In this document: piece after piece, positions 22,671-23,361 of the stretch
How the letters are laid out: each line of letters starts with the position of its first letter
Position numbering within the stretch: the stretch's first letter is position 1
Source: CAXTEJ01 sp964243295
Lineage (GTDB): Bacteria; Actinomycetota; Actinomycetes; Actinomycetales; Angustibacteraceae
DNA length: 23,361 nucleotides
Assembly: GCA_964243295.1 (NCBI GenBank)
Contig: CAXTEJ010000050.1
Coordinates: 1-23,361 of the forward strand
Direction: 5' to 3'
The notes under the pieces: model-generated
What the model saw: only the letters and a program-made list of their open reading frames with translations
Database searches by the model: none
What the model was told of the DNA's origin: nothing
Program-made: the position numbers and the translations under genes

Positions 22671-23361
22671 CAGCCGCTCCCCTCGGCCTCGGTGACCGGC
22701 TCGGCGGCCTTGACCTGCTCGGCCTCGACGAGCTCGTCGCCGGTGACCAGGCCGAACCAGCGGGCGGCGGTGTCGACGTCCTTGTCGCCGCGGCCGGAGA
22801 AGTTCACGAGCAGCAGGGCGTCGGGGCCGAGCTCGGTGCCGACGTCCAGGACGCCGGCCAGGGCGTGGGCGGTCTCGATGGCCGGGATGATGCCCTCGGT
22901 GCGGCACATGAGGCGGAAGGCGTCCATCGCGGCGGTGTCGGTGACCGGGCGGTACTCGGCGCGGCCGATGTCGTGCAGGAAGGCGTGCTCGGGCCCGACG
23001 CCGGGGTAGTCGAGGCCGGCCGAGATGGAGTGGCTCGCGATCGTCTGCCCGTCGGCGTCCTGCAGCAGGTAGGACCGGGCGCCGTGCAGCACTCCTGGCG
23101 CGCCGCCGGTGATGGTGGCGGCGTGCCGGCCGGTCGCCACGCCGTCGCCGGCGGCCTCCAGCCCGATCAGCCGCACGCCGTCGTCGCCGAGGAACGGGTG
23201 GAAGATGCCGATGGCATTCGAGCCGCCGCCCACGCAGGCCAGCACCGCATCGGGCAGCCGCCCGGTCAGCGCCAGCACCTGCTCGCGGGCCTCGACGCCG
23301 ATGATGCGGTGGAAGTCGCGCACCATCACCGGGAACGGGTGGGGGCCGGCGACCGTGCCCA
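22667..23361 (-). CDS. trpB: Tryptophan synthase, beta subunit, C-terminal part (runs off the window edge)
   Basis: The last 231 or so residues of the PLP enzyme that condenses indole with serine to give tryptophan. Visible motifs are GTVAGPHPFPVMVRDF at the window edge, the phosphate-binding loop GGGSNAIG, HSISAGLDYPGVGPEHA (the COMM/communication side of the active site) and the C-terminal NFSGRGDKDVDT. The N-terminal half with the PLP lysine lies outside the window. After the usual end, a charged tail of about 30 residues follows (ELVEAEQVKAAEPVTEAEG). The stop overlaps the trpA start. Confidence 0.97.
   Translation of the reverse strand, partial: GTVAGPHPFPVMVRDFHRIIGVEAREQVLALTGRLPDAVLACVGGGSNAIGIFHPFLGDDGVRLIGLEAAGDGVATGRHAATITGGAPGVLHGARSYLLQDADGQTIASHSISAGLDYPGVGPEHAFLHDIGRAEYRPVTDTAAMDAFRLMCRTEGIIPAIETAHALAGVLDVGTELGPDALLLVNFSGRGDKDVDTAARWFGLVTGDELVEAEQVKAAEPVTEAEGSGW

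Overview
The window comes from a high-GC actinobacterial chromosome. The evidence is strong G/C third-position bias, many GTG starts, TANNNT promoter elements, and the gene set itself: rpsA, polA, an ANTAR-type PdtaR regulator, pyk, gltBD, lgt and trpAB. From memory, Streptomyces and Mycobacterium carry much of this set in a similar order. I cannot name the genus. Almost everything here is conserved housekeeping. I see no prophage, insertion sequence, CRISPR array or defence system.

Layout. (1) Positions 1-4719 hold the 5' end of rpsA (minus) with a strong promoter and a structured leader, a SAM methyltransferase (plus), polA (minus) and a GNAT acetyltransferase (minus). (2) Positions 4852-5667 hold a DUF554 membrane protein (plus). 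(3) Positions 5668-11763 hold a branched-chain (hydrophobic) amino-acid ABC importer. The lipoprotein gene livK (plus) points towards the operon livH-livM-livG-livF (minus), with two large hairpins between them. (4) Positions 11764-14195 hold the ANTAR antiterminator regulator pdtaR (minus), a tRNA-Leu(CAA) gene (plus) and pyk (minus). (5) Positions 14196-20896 hold a DJ-1/PfpI protein, a 15-bp tandem repeat, and gltD and gltB (glutamate synthase), all genes on the minus strand. (6) Positions 21004-23361 hold the end of a tightly coupled trpB-trpA-lgt operon (minus).

How the genes work together. Glutamate synthase, the amino-acid importer and tryptophan synthase connect nitrogen supply with amino-acid biosynthesis. 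Lgt is the enzyme that would lipidate LivK. Pyruvate kinase, Pol I and S1 are core functions.

The least ordinary signals are as follows. The same 16-bp element, GTAAC-N6-GACAC, lies 48-49 nt upstream of the candidate -10 boxes of both livK and livHMGF, and it resembles one GlnR site pair. The LivH permease carries a signal peptide and a beta-sandwich-like extracytoplasmic domain of about 90 residues at its N terminus. Three genes (polA, pdtaR, pyk) share a leaderless architecture in which a TANNNT box ends exactly 7 nt before the start codon.
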